Shown: in pieces, positions 34,228 to 44,212 of the stretch
Position numbering within the stretch: the stretch's first letter is position 1
Layout: each line of letters begins with the position of its first letter
Source: Beta vulgaris subsp. vulgaris
Taxonomy: Eukaryota > Streptophyta > Magnoliopsida > Caryophyllales > Amaranthaceae
DNA length: 64,000 nucleotides
NCBI RefSeq assembly: GCF_026745355.1
Contig: NC_079208.1
Coordinates: forward strand, 15,947,955 to 16,011,954
Reading direction: 5' to 3'
Position numbers and translations under genes: made by a program
The notes under the pieces: generated by a model
Seen by the model: only the letters and a program-made list of their open reading frames with translations
What the model was told of the DNA's origin: nothing
Database searches by the model: none

Positions 34228-35955
34228 TTATTGGAATAATTGTGGATATCGATCCCGCATATCAGATTCTTTTTCCCAAGTATCTTCTTCTTCTCCGTGA
34301 TTAGACCACAACACCTTTACAAGCGGAATTGTTTTCTGTCTTAGTACTTTTTCTCGATGGTCTAATATTTGTAACGGTTTTTCTTCATATGTTAATGTCT
34401 CATCTATCTTCAGTGGTTCATAGGATAGCACGTGGGATGGGTCATGAATATATTTCCTCAATTGAGACACATGAAATACGTTATGTACTTTGGACAGTTC
34501 CACGGGTAGAGCAAGTTCGTATGCTACCTCTCCAACTCGACTCAGAATCTCATATGGACAGACATACTTTGGACTTAGTTTCCCCTTTGCTCCAAATCTT
34601 TTCACTCCCCGTGTAGGTGAAATCTTGAGAAATACTTTATCTCCAACTTCAAATTCTAACTTTCTCTTCTTAAGTCAGCATACTTCTTCTGACGATCTTG
34701 TGCCGCTTTCATCTTTTCCTGAATCATTTTAATATGCTCCATTGTCTCTTGAATTAATTCAGGTCCAGTTGATACTTGATAATTTAAGTCATCCCAACAT
34801 ATCGGCATACGACACCTTCGACCGTACAGTGCTTCATAAGGAGCCATTCCAATGCTTGAATGATGGCTATTATTATATGAAAATTCAATTAGTGATAAAT
34901 GATCCTCCCATGATCCTTGGAGTTCCATTACACAAGCTCGTAGCATGTCTTCTAGTGTTTGAATTGTTCTTTCTGTCTGTCCATCAGTAGACGGATGAAA
35001 TGCTGTACTCATATTTAGTCGTGTTCCAAATGCTTCTATCGGAGATGATAGTCCGTGGGGTACCATGCAATCGTATGATCTCTTGAATATATGCATCTGC
35101 CATCTGCTTCATTGTCCAAGTAGTCTTCATGGCAATAAATCTACCCATCTTTGTCAGTCTGTCCACAATTACCCATATAGAATCTTTTGACTTTCTTGAG
35201 CGAGGCAATCCTATGATAAAATCCATAGATACAGAGTCCCACTTCCAATCAGGTATTGGTAAAGGTTGTAGCATCCCTGGCATCTTCCCTCGATCGAATT
35301 TAATCTTTTGACACGTCAAACACTTTGCAACAAATCTCGAAGCATCTCGTTTAAGTCCCTTCCACCAAAATGTTTTCTTGAGGTCCTTCACAAGTTTATC
35401 ACTTCCTGGGTGAATGGAATAAGGGCTATTATGGGAATCCCTTAAAATTTTATCCTTCAATTCACGGTCATCTGGAATACACCATCGATTATGAATCATA
35501 ATACCTCCATTCTCATGAAGGTGAAAATCAGTAGATTCCCCATTTTCTATCTTACATCTTATGTCGTTCAGGAATGGGTCATGCTGTTGTTTCTGAATAA
35601 TTTCATCGAATAAAGTTGGTTGAATAGTCATTGCATTAAGGATACCTTGAGCTTCTCCGTTTTGTACAATGACTAGGTCTAATCTCCTCATCTCCTCATA
35701 AATTTCTTGTGGTACAGAAATGAGTCCATTCATCATTCTTCTAGGTATTCGACTTAGAGCATCAGCCACTCGATTGGCTTTTCCTGGATGATATTGGATG
35801 TCTATCTCATAGTCCTTGATTAATTCCAACCACCTTCGCTGTCGCATATTCAATTCCTTCTGTGTGAAGATATACTTTAAACTTTTATGATCAGTAAAGA
35901 TTTTACATGGAACACCATATAGATAGTGTCTCCACAACTTCAAAGCAAATACAAC
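34228..35955 (-). pseudogene. Tekay pol: RNase H end, integrase and chromodomain-like C-terminus
   Basis: Minus-strand continuation after the hAT insertion. RNase [21 protein letters not shown] and the exit motif [11 protein letters not shown]. Integrase: a zinc-binding region ending CLTCQKIK, then [11 protein letters not shown] and [11 protein letters not shown] around the first catalytic Asp, TIISDR around the second, then, after a frame change near 35090, [20 protein letters not shown] with the catalytic Glu. The last part (about 34600-34228), after another break, has VHNVFHVSQLRKY, PSHVLSYEPL and LVKVLWSNHGEEEDTWE, a chromodomain-like tail thought to guide integration to heterochromatin. 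At least two frame breaks occur here; the protein as sequenced would not be made whole. Confidence 0.9.
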
Positions 35956-36580
35956 TAGACCTGGCAATCGGACCAATCGGATCGGATTCGGACCGGACCG
36001 ATTCAGATCGGACCGTTTTCGGATCAAGTTACATTCGGACTGGGATCGGACCGTTTCGGATTGGGTCATCGTTCGGACTATTATTTCGGATCGGAATCGG
36101 ACCAGACCAATTCAGATCGGACCGTTTTCGGATCAAGTTACATTCGGGCTGGGATCGGACCGGATCAGATCGTTTCGGATTGGTTCATCGTTCGGACTAT
36201 TATTTCGGATCGGAATCGGATTATGGTAGAATGAATGGAATACTTATGGCAATGATATTTTTTTTATATAAAAAAAGGGTAAGTTTCGGGTATTTCGGAT
36301 TAAAGCCTAATCGAAACCAATAATTTCGGATCGGTTTACCTTCGGTTCGGATCAGTTTTAGATCGGGTCAGATCGGTTTCGGATCGGGTAAGATTATATC
36401 GGATCATTCGGATTTCAGATGAGTTTCGGATCAAGATTATTTCGGATCGGGATTCGGACCGGATCGGGACCGTTTCGGATTCGGATCAAGGTTCGGACCG
36501 TCTCGTTCGGACCCAGATCGGACCACGGATCGGATATTTCGGACCGGATTTTCGGATCAGGACCAACTTTGCCAGGTCTA
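35956..36580. mobile_element. hAT-type non-autonomous element in Tekay RNase H, 625 bp
   Basis: Perfect 12-bp terminal inverted repeat TAGACCTGGCAA / TTGCCAGGTCTA and perfect 8-bp target duplication AATACAAC (35948-35955 and 36581-36588). The interior is dominated by degenerate TCGGATCGG/CGGACCG words. No transposase. The Gly/Arg/Ser-rich frames across it are artefacts. Confidence 0.95.
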
Positions 36581-36588
36581 AATACAAC

Positions 36589-37906
36589 AGCAGCTAACTC
36601 CAAGTCGTGCACAGGATAATTTCCCTCATGAGGTCTCAATTGTCTAGAGGCATAAGCTATAACTTTCCCTTTCTTCATCAATACACATCCCAACCCTTCT
36701 TTTGATGCATCACTGTATATCTCGTATTCCTCCTTATCAGTCGGTAGGGTTAACACGGGTGCGCTAGTTAGCTTTCGCTTCAATTCTTGAAAAGCTTTCT
36801 CACATTTTTCCGACCATTGGAATTTCACATTTTTCCGTATCAGTGATGTAATAGGTAGGGAAATCCTTGAAAAGTTATCCACAAACTTCCTATAATACCC
36901 TGCTAAACCCATAAAACTCCGTACTTCTGAGATATTTGTTGGTACTGGCCATTCCACAATCGCCTTTATCTTCTCAGGATCAACCATCACTCCCTCTTTT
37001 GAAATTACATGCCCTAAGAATGATACTTCAGATAACCAAAAATTACACTTACTTAACTTAGCATATAACTTCTTTTCTCTCAGTACATTTAATACTATCC
37101 GTAAATGATCCTCGTGGTCTCTTTTATTCTTCGAATACACTAGTATATCATCAATAAAGACCACTACGAATTGATCTAAATAAGCCTTAAATATCTCTGC
37201 ATTAAATCCATAAATGCAGCTGGAGCATTTGTCAACCCAAAAGGCATTACCACAAACTCATAATGACCATATCTTGTTCTAAACGCTGTTTTAGAAATAT
37301 CTTCATCAGCAATCCTCATTTGATGGTATCCTGATCTCAAATCTATCTTGGAGAAAACCTCAACACCTTTTAACTGGTCAAATAAATCATCTATTCTAGG
37401 AAGGGATATCTATTCTTGACTGTAATTTTATTAATCTCCCTGTAATCTATACACAGTCTCATTGTTCCATCTTTCTTCTTAACGAATAACACAGGGGCTC
37501 CCCATGGAGATACACTTGGTCTAATGTATCCCTTCTGCAACAACTCCTCTAATTGTTTCTTTAATTCAACCATCTCTGCAGGGGCCATACGGTATGGACT
37601 TCTGGAAATAGGCGTAGCTCCTGGCACTAAATCGATGTGAAAGTTCACTATACGTCTAGGGGGTAATCCAGGTAATTCTTCCGGAAATACATCTGGGAAT
37701 TCCTTCACTATCGGAATTTCTTCTACTTTTAAGGGACTTGTGGTTGTGTCAATTACATGGCACAAATAAGCATTTCTCCCTCTTCTTACCTCCTTAGCAA
37801 TCTTCATCATGGAAACAATTTTCACTCTCGATTTCTTCATAACTCCTTGATATACGATTTTACCACCTTGTGAGTTTAACGTGGATCGTCTGTGCTTCAC
37901 ATTCAA
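36589..37906 (-). pseudogene. Tekay pol: reverse transcriptase and first half of RNase H
   Basis: Reads [16 protein letters not shown], then [20 protein letters not shown] and [20 protein letters not shown] (37906-37391). In another frame follow [15 protein letters not shown] and [16 protein letters not shown] (37360-37210), then the catalytic block [12 protein letters not shown] from 37164. RNase H begins near [15 protein letters not shown] and is interrupted by the hAT element after LELAAVVF. Two frame breaks are visible (around 37390 and 37190). All catalytic Asp residues are present, which fits recent loss or assembly indels. Confidence 0.92.
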
Positions 37907-38576
37907 TTACAGCTTCATATTTACTAAGCCAGTCCATTCCCAAAATTACATCATAATACCCTAATTCAAATTGTACCAAATCGGCCATCAACTCAGTACC
38001 CGCTATACTTATACAACATTCTTTACATAAATTCTCACACTTAACTCGTAAACCATCAGGAAGGTCTATTGCTAAGTCAATTTTTGACTGTTTTGGGGTT
38101 GGATTCAATCTTTTAAGCAACGAATGGGATATAAAGGAGTTGGATGCTCCAGAATCAAAAAGAACATATGCAGGTACATAATTCACAAGGAAAGTTCCGG
38201 AGATTACATTACCTCCATCTTTAACAAGTTCAGCCTCCCCGCTTCCATTGGCATCCAGATTATCATTTTCGACAAACTCGGGTTGTGCCTCTTCTTCAGT
38301 GCCCATGGCATACATTCTTCCAGCTACCTTCCCTGGATTGGCATACGATCCTCTTTGATTATTGCGATTAAAAGTCGATGCACCTTGGTTCCCTTTTGCA
38401 TTACTCATTCCGAATCTGCTAGGTCCAGTTTGTGTTCTTACATATCCAGCTTCCTTCACATTCTTCTTAGTCGTTTCGGGGCAGTCTTTAGCAATGTGCC
38501 CAGGTTTCTTGCACTCAAAACATATAGACTTTCCTTCACAATTCCTTCCAAAATGCATCTTCCACATCGAAAACAT
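37860..38576 (-). CDS. Tekay gag C-terminal zinc knuckle and aspartic protease
   Basis: Frame of 238 residues. A CCHC zinc knuckle [14 protein letters not shown] lies near residues 19-32 (nucleic-acid binding). The retroviral-type protease follows, with active site [12 protein letters not shown] near residues 138-149 and [15 protein letters not shown] near 211-225. It continues gag from the frame upstream and passes into RT in a third frame after about 37895. As sequenced it is a fragment of a Gag-Pol polyprotein, not a free-standing gene. Confidence 0.88.
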   Translation of the reverse strand: MFSMWKMHFGRNCEGKSICFECKKPGHIAKDCPETTKKNVKEAGYVRTQTGPSRFGMSNAKGNQGASTFNRNNQRGSYANPGKVAGRMYAMGTEEEAQPEFVENDNLDANGSGEAELVKDGGNVISGTFLVNYVPAYVLFDSGASNSFISHSLLKRLNPTPKQSKIDLAIDLPDGLRVKCENLCKECCISIAGTELMADLVQFELGYYDVILGMDWLSKYEAVIECEAQTIHVKLTRW

Positions 38577-39351
38577 CCTCGATTTTTGGGTTGAGTAGGT
38601 TGTTGAAAGTTTGGCGTACGTACAATCGGTTGAACAACTCGAGGCTTCTTACTTTTCTCTTCTTCCTCGCTACCAAAATTCCTTCTTTTGTTTATTTCGT
38701 TCTCTTTTTCACTAATCCTTTCTTGCGCCAATGCTCTATCATATAATTCTTGAAAATTGATACAATGTCCAACTCTCTTCTGATAAGTGAAATTCAATCC
38801 TTCGAAATACCGTGTCACCTTGAACTTTTCCGACTTCACTAAGTCAGGTGCGAATCGGGATAGCTCGACAAACTTCGCCGTATATTCTACTATCGACATC
38901 TTACCCTGACGTAAGGTAAGGAATTCACACTCCTTCTTAGTCTGAAGTGCTGGAGGATAAAACCTTTCCCGTAATTTCTCAAGGAACTTATCCCAAGTAA
39001 AATCAGGTCGTTGAGCAATATTTTTCACAGTCTTCCACCACATATCTGCTTGTCCATCTAAATAGAATGATGCTAACTTCACTCTTAGATTGGTTGGGAA
39101 TTCACCATATCCAGGAGTTTTTCCATATAAGCGATCCAATCCTCGAACTTTACTGGATCAGGTTCCCCATCATAAGTCCTAGGATTGTGTGATGCTAACC
39201 TTTTATAAAACTTTCCCTTATTTGCCTGGTTATTCTCCAACAGATTCAACAATCGGGTATTCATATTTTCTAACTGGTTAATTCTAGCCTCCATTTGGTG
39301 AGTTGAGTCACCAGATCCTGATGATGAAGCACCAGCTCTAGTTCCTACCAT
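38456..39351 (-). pseudogene. Tekay gag (capsid region)
   Basis: Starts MVGTRAGASSSGSGDS at 39351, the typical Tekay Gag start. A short coiled region with ENMNTRLLNLLENNQ is followed by YDGEPDPVKFEDWIAYMEKL. After a one-base frame change near 39120, GEFPTNLRVKLASFYLDGQA and WWKTVKN lead into the capsid core LRERFYPPALQ and EYTAKFVELSRFAPDLV. The tail is basic with a partial zinc-knuckle motif GCFRCGRC, then shifts frame into the next ORF near 38570. Confidence 0.92.
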
Positions 39352-39680
39352 CCTAATTAAAGAAAATGAAATACTATTACCTTCCCGCTTATTAAATTAA
39401 GCACATAACATAAAAGTAAAGTAAAGAACAATCACATATGCACACCAAAATTTGCTCTTATATAGAAGCATATAGTTTCAACTTATACAACCATATCCGA
39501 GTAATCAATAATACTAGCTACATATATATATATATACTATTTACATTAGTTAATACTACTATATTCTAATACATATACACGGCTCATAGGCCCAAAAGTT
39601 AGTATACTTATATATATATCCTAACATCATATACCCAAAAAAAAGAAAAATCATTTTCACTTTAAGTTCCTTCCAACAAT

Positions 39681-40322
39681 CTAATCTAGTCGAAAAGTAT
39701 CTCGTACGTAACCGCTGTCACTACTACTCCCTGAATCTATCTGTCCTGGTTTGAAATCCGAATCGTAACTTGAGCTACCCTCATAAGAGTAACTGATTTC
39801 ATCTTCGATATCTTCATCTCCTTCTATGTTCTGATCTTCTATTCCGTCATCTTCTATCTCAACCTCTTCTATTTCCATTTCCGGATCCTCCTCTTCAGTT
39901 TCTTCACTATCAGAACTAATATTTATATACTCAATTTCCTTATGGTCTTTCTCGGGCTGATTAACTTCTTCAACCCTGCTTTTAGTTATCCTACTAGGAC
40001 CTGCTTCATCCTCAAACTTCCTCTTTTTAGGAGGCACTTCCATATTCTTGTTACCACTTCCCATTCTAGCATTCTCCCAATCTATTTGAGCCTCTACTTC
40101 CTTCATTTTCCTGGTCTTATACTCTTCATATGATATGATAGTACCCTCTTTTCTCCCCTTACGATCCACTTCTTGGATCCTCCTATAAACTTCCTCAACC
40201 GTGACGTTCCATTGTATCAACTTCTTGTCTATCGTAACATAGTCGATTTCTGACCCCCTTAATTCTCTGTCAGGAATATAATAGTCTAATATTTCCAGTA
40301 TTCTTCCATAAGATCTCTCCAT
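39681..40322 (-). CDS. Extra ORF B upstream of Tekay gag, acidic with NLS-like and SIM-like motifs
   Basis: 213 residues between the PBS and gag, same strand as gag-pol. Not a known gag-pol domain. The N-terminal third is mixed charged (RILEILDYYIPDRELRG). A strongly basic PPKKRKFEDE near residues 97-106 resembles a nuclear localisation signal. EIEYINISSDSEETEEED near 129-146 resembles a SUMO-interaction motif (short hydrophobic core next to acidic and Ser residues). The C-terminal half is Asp/Glu/Ser-rich and probably disordered. The ORF is intact although gag-pol is broken. Function unknown; chromatin or SUMO tethering is only a hypothesis. It ends 329 bp before gag. Confidence 0.6.
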   Translation of the reverse strand: MERSYGRILEILDYYIPDRELRGSEIDYVTIDKKLIQWNVTVEEVYRRIQEVDRKGRKEGTIISYEEYKTRKMKEVEAQIDWENARMGSGNKNMEVPPKKRKFEDEAGPSRITKSRVEEVNQPEKDHKEIEYINISSDSEETEEEDPEMEIEEVEIEDDGIEDQNIEGDEDIEDEISYSYEGSSSYDSDFKPGQIDSGSSSDSGYVRDTFRLD

Positions 40323-40347
40323 GGATCATTCAAAGGCAAAGTCTTTA

Positions 40348-40608
40348 CTAATGATAAGCTTGAACTTCCGGACGAGCATATGGGTTTTCTTCTCCCCGGC
40401 CCATTACTTGATTATATTCCACAATTGCCTTCATTACTTGTCTTGCACAAGCAGGTGCATCAGTATAACATAAGCTAGCAGAGAATAGAGTGTCTGGTTC
40501 ACGAACCCCTGGAATATCTTCACCTATGCTTTCAAAAGGGTCTGTCCATGTATCCTCAGAATCAGAAGTTTCAATCACTATTGGCTCCCCTCTACTTCCT
40601 GGATTCAT
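40348..40608 (-). CDS. Extra ORF A upstream of ORF B in the Tekay element
   Basis: 86 residues starting MNPGSRGEPIVIETSDSEDT. The PIVIETSDSED stretch is again SUMO-interaction-like. The rest is acidic, then a helical-looking piece (ARQVMKAIVEYNQVMG). It begins 113 bp inside from the PBS and stops 25 bp before ORF B. The two might be one reading frame broken by a stop and shift, or two separate ORFs. No known domain recognised. Confidence 0.5.
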   Translation of the reverse strand: MNPGSRGEPIVIETSDSEDTWTDPFESIGEDIPGVREPDTLFSASLCYTDAPACARQVMKAIVEYNQVMGRGEENPYARPEVQAYH

Positions 40609-40721
40609 CTACATCATCAAAACATAACATCAATTAACAACTAGTCCAACTCAAACTTCATAGTAATCACCTTATAATAACATAGAATAGTCATACTTAT
40701 ACATTCTAATGTCTTAATTTA

Positions 40722-40733
40722 GCTCGGATACCA
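40722..40733 (-). promoter_or_regulatory. Tekay primer-binding site
   Basis: On the minus strand TGGTATCCGAGC lies two bases from the 5' LTR end, matching the complement of the initiator-Met tRNA 3' end (TGGTATCAGAGC) with one mismatch. Confidence 0.88.
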
Positions 40734-40735
40734 CT

Positions 40736-43095
40736 TGTAACAGCCCAAACCTCCACTAATCTTAATCAACATCGTTTAATCACAACGGAAGCGTTATCAA
40801 ACTAAGATTTGGACTATTACCATGACATTCTCAAATTATAAGGAAGAGAATATCGAATTACCTCAAAAACATACTTTATACATTACTTAATGCATACAAA
40901 GCTGTCCTCATAAGAGCTCTTAGGTTACATACACCAAAAACTAACTAAAGTTCAGTAGTCTATCACTTGCTTAACTATGTAAACATATGTATATAGATGT
41001 CATTACTTAATTTACATTATTGAAAGTCTATTACAAAAGTAAACACCTTCATCACTATCCTCGTACCAACCTGCATCAAAATCAAACTCTGCCACCCACC
41101 GAGTGACAGGCCACAAAATGACAAAACAATCAGCAAAGCTGAGTACACACTGTATAATAGAAAATACAAGTTTAGGTGTATTTTGAAAACTAACACATAG
41201 TTATAATAACAGATAATCACCCTTAACTTAGTTACTATGGTTTCACAAAATCAATCGTTTGGCATGAACGCGAGTGGAGAGGGGTACCACGCAGTACCAG
41301 CTGTCTCCAAACTAGTGAGGGTCGTCACCCAGCCTTTTATTGTTATGCTTGCAAGACTTACCCGGACATGTCCTATAACGCCAGGGATTAGCCCCTCCTG
41401 GAAGGCAACAGCTAGGGACTCTACCCGCCCTAACTCGGGGTGCCTATTCATGCCTCACTTTCATATTTATAAAATAAGATATTTAATGGTTTATACTTTA
41501 AACCTCAATACTCAAAATCCTTATCAACTCATCCTTAATACTCAGAACTCTTATCAACTCCTTTCAATTACCCTTACTTTGATAGTTGAGAAGATTTAGG
41601 GTTTTCATACTTAAAACTAGTTTTTAACATAATAACTTTGATAGAACTTAACCAATTATGTCTTAGGGACTTAAATAATACTCAACATCTATTTCATCAA
41701 GAGATTACCAATTATCAATTACTATATAAGTTCATGTACTAAGCACATCCCATTTAGAAGCATAATCGTAATGACTTAGTGTATAAGTGTTGTTTAAGTC
41801 AATTGAAACATCTCTAAAGAACCTTAGCATGTTATACTTATGTAATATACTCAATATACACATAATAATACACATATCATACATAAATTCATTTCATAAA
41901 CATGCTTTACACAAGAAAGAAACAATCACTTAACTATAAGAGTGGAAAATCTCTAGGTTAAACCAAACTAAGTGTGTACCTTAGCTAAGGATGCTTAAAG
42001 CTCACGAAATTCCTTAATTCACTTGGTTATACTACTCCTACAGCTTCCCCTGAATGTATAAAATGCTAAAGATTAGTTTCAACAAGCTTATAGATATGAA
42101 AAACTAAGCTTAAATACAAGAGATGTAAACTGTTGAACTTACAGCAACTTATGTGATCTTTGAACAAGGTTTTCTATATGATTTTATGGTCTAAAGGTTG
42201 GAACCAAAGGTTGTACAACTCTGTATGGATGTTTAGAAGAGTTCTATGTAGAGAAAAGTGGGTGTCAAAGAGGAGAAAATATGAGAAAGGAGACGAAAAC
42301 CCAGAACAGCCTTTTATAGCCTGTTCTGGCGGTACCCAAGGAGGAGGGAAAAGTGATCTGGGCAACGTCGGTTTCTTGGAGTTTCTGGGTGATTCTTGCT
42401 TGAGGTGTTAGCCTTTGGTGTTGGCTATCATGCATTCAAAGGGCTTTGAGAGATCGAACTTGAGTAGCTGCTAAGCAGCTTTCTTTGAGGATAGGTCTGA
42501 GCTGTAATTCCAGCTGGCCAGGTTTTACTATGTAAGCAATTTACCTTATTAAGCCACGTAATTCTTGGGCTTAAATGACCATTTTAACCTTAAGACATCC
42601 TAATCATGTCATATATCAAGTTTGGTTAGGTTCTGAGCTCGGATTCAATCCCGAAAGGCTCTTTAACTGGAAGGTCATCGTTACCCGATAAAACAATCTC
42701 CATACGATTTTCACAATCTTAATGTTTAAGGCTCTCAAGGACTTTTCAACTTATCTATTGGTTTCCAAAGCCTTCTTATCCAATAAGAATGGTAGATCTT
42801 ACCTACTTTTGCCCTCGTATGGTGTTGGAGAGTATTCTAATCTACTTTAAGCACTACAACCAAATGAAACTTAGCATAACTGAAAGTTTCAAGTAACTAT
42901 CTTCCACCTAGAACCTTAAAATCCTATAACTCTATATGAACTAGTCAATTAACTTACGTAAAACATATAAGTTAACTAATTAAACATAATATCATAGGAA
43001 ATACACAGTTAGACTACTCTGTAGTTACTTTAATACGATCTCATGCTTTAGCACATAATCAAGGTTTTGAGTTAGGGCTTCTTAGGGCTATTACA
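40736..43095 (-). repeat. Tekay 5' LTR
   Basis: 2360 bp, pair of 31828-34177. TGTAAC...TTACA ends. Contains the promoter TATA at 42312-42318. 40609-40735, between the LTR and ORF A, is the untranslated leader with the PBS. Confidence 0.95.
42312..42318 (-). promoter_or_regulatory. TATA box of the Tekay 5' LTR inside an inverted repeat
   Basis: On the minus strand GGCTATAAAAGGC, flanked by perfect 9-bp inverted arms CCAGAACAG and CTGTTCTGG. The orientation agrees with gag-pol. The same arrangement is in the other LTR at 33398-33404. Confidence 0.75.
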
Positions 43096-43455
43096 GCGGC
43101 TGAAGAGTGAAAACCTTTTTTTTTGTTGGGCGCGTCTTATTATATAAATGGGTCAAAGGATATTGCTGCGGTTCTCATCAAAAACCAAAACAATATATTA
43201 AAAGTTTATTTAAAAATAATATTTTAATATATATTGTTGCGGTTCTTTGTGGGAACCGCAGCAATAGATCTGGTCAAACAAGTCAACCAATTTTGAAAAA
43301 TTCCTGTTGAGACCTATTACCGCGGTTTTTACCCGAAACCGCAACAATATGTTGATTTTTCATTTCTTCTTTTCTTTTGATGTGGTTTATTGTTGCGTAT
43401 GGGTAAAACCGCAGTAATTCAACCGCAGCAATAAACAATTATTCTACTAGTGGAG

Positions 43456-43749
43456 ATTGTTATGTACAATATTTTGCAAGTGTAAATAGACATTATACAA
43501 TAGCTTAACATTAATCATTGAAGAATTATCTAAATACATTCAATCTATAATTTTCGAAGTTTTTTTCTTACCAATACAATATCCATATGGAAATATCATC
43601 TCCCTCAAAAGAAAAATCATCTCCCCTACAAGAAATTACTAAACACCTATGAATGAGATATGTTTATGATATTTGTAATGAGTTGACTTCAAAGAATAAT
43701 TTTATAGACATTGGTGAAGCTCGACATGCATAAATTGATTGGTCGAGAT
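43456..43749. other. Intergenic sequence
   Basis: Pre-insertion sequence to the right of CACTA 2. AT-rich, no gene or repeat recognised; its last 8 bases (43742-43749) are the TSD of the next hAT element. Confidence 0.4.
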
Positions 43750-44160
43750 TAGGGGTGTGCACCGGTCCAGGACCGGGCCGCATCGGACCAGATTCGGCTG
43801 GACCGGTGGACCGAAATCCGAAATTTTCTTTGACCAGGATCGGGTCAAGACCGGAATTTTTTTTCTAAACAAAAAATCCTTTTTATTTTATTGAAATATA
43901 TTTATAAATTATATACATTAAAAATTAATAATTTTAATATCAATAATCCTAAAAGAATAAATAGTAGGTTTTTAAGTTTCTAACTTTCTACCTTTTACTT
44001 TTTCTTTTTAACATATAAACTTTTTTTTTATTAAAATAACAGAAATTCCGGTCCAACTGGTCCGGATCGGAATTTTTCCGGGTTTGGACCGGACTTGGGG
44101 GACCGGAATCTTGATATTCGGCCGACCGGGAATCTCCGGACCAGTTTGTGCACACCCCTA
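43750..44160. mobile_element. hAT-type MITE, 411 bp
   Basis: Ends TAGGGGTGTGCAC and GTGCACACCCCTA; perfect 8-bp duplication GTCGAGAT (43742-43749 and 44161-44168). Near both ends are GGACCGG/CCGGTCC-type words; the middle is AT-rich. Confidence 0.95.
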
Positions 44161-44212
44161 GTCGAGATAGTCTTACAAGTTCTAATATTAAGTTTCCTGA
44201 AATTGATCTAAG

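Larger units (their letters stand above)
31828..43095 (-). mobile_element. Full-length Tekay-type chromovirus (Ty3/gypsy), 11.3 kb
   Basis: Flanked by the 5-bp duplication GCGGC (31823-31827 and 43096-43100). LTRs TGTAACAGCCC...GGGCTATTACA at 31828-34177 and 40736-43095. Coding is on the minus strand, so the right LTR is the 5' LTR. PBS, PPT, gag, protease, RT, RNase H, integrase and a chromodomain-like C-terminus follow in order, with two extra ORFs before gag. Lineage: the integrase tail has PSHVLSYEPLKIDETLTYEE followed by a chromodomain-like end, typical of Tekay/Del. Counted by eye, the LTRs differ at roughly a dozen substitutions and a similar number of single-base indels, so insertion is fairly recent. 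A hAT MITE sits inside RNase H. Confidence 0.95.
30683..43452. mobile_element. Non-autonomous CACTA element 2, containing a nested Tekay retrotransposon
   Basis: Ends CACTAGTAGAA (30683) and TTCTACTAGTG (to 43452), flanked by the 3-bp duplication GAG (30680-30682 and 43453-43455). Without the retrotransposon and its TSD copy the element is about 1.5 kb. Subterminal zones 30705-30895 and 43160-43435 carry many ATTGCTGCGGTTTT-type words and their complements. This is a different subterminal word from CACTA 1. The interior 31260-31827 is a gene-like leader (ATG at 31281) without a recognised domain. No transposase is present. Confidence 0.9.

Noticed and set aside
35907..36619. Plus-strand frames inside and beside the Tekay RNase H (FRIGIG-type repeats)
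   Set aside because: They are translations of the GGATCGG-type words of the hAT MITE.
38124..38598. Plus-strand frames opposite gag and protease
   Set aside because: Shadows of the minus-strand gag-protease coding sequence, which has clear motifs.
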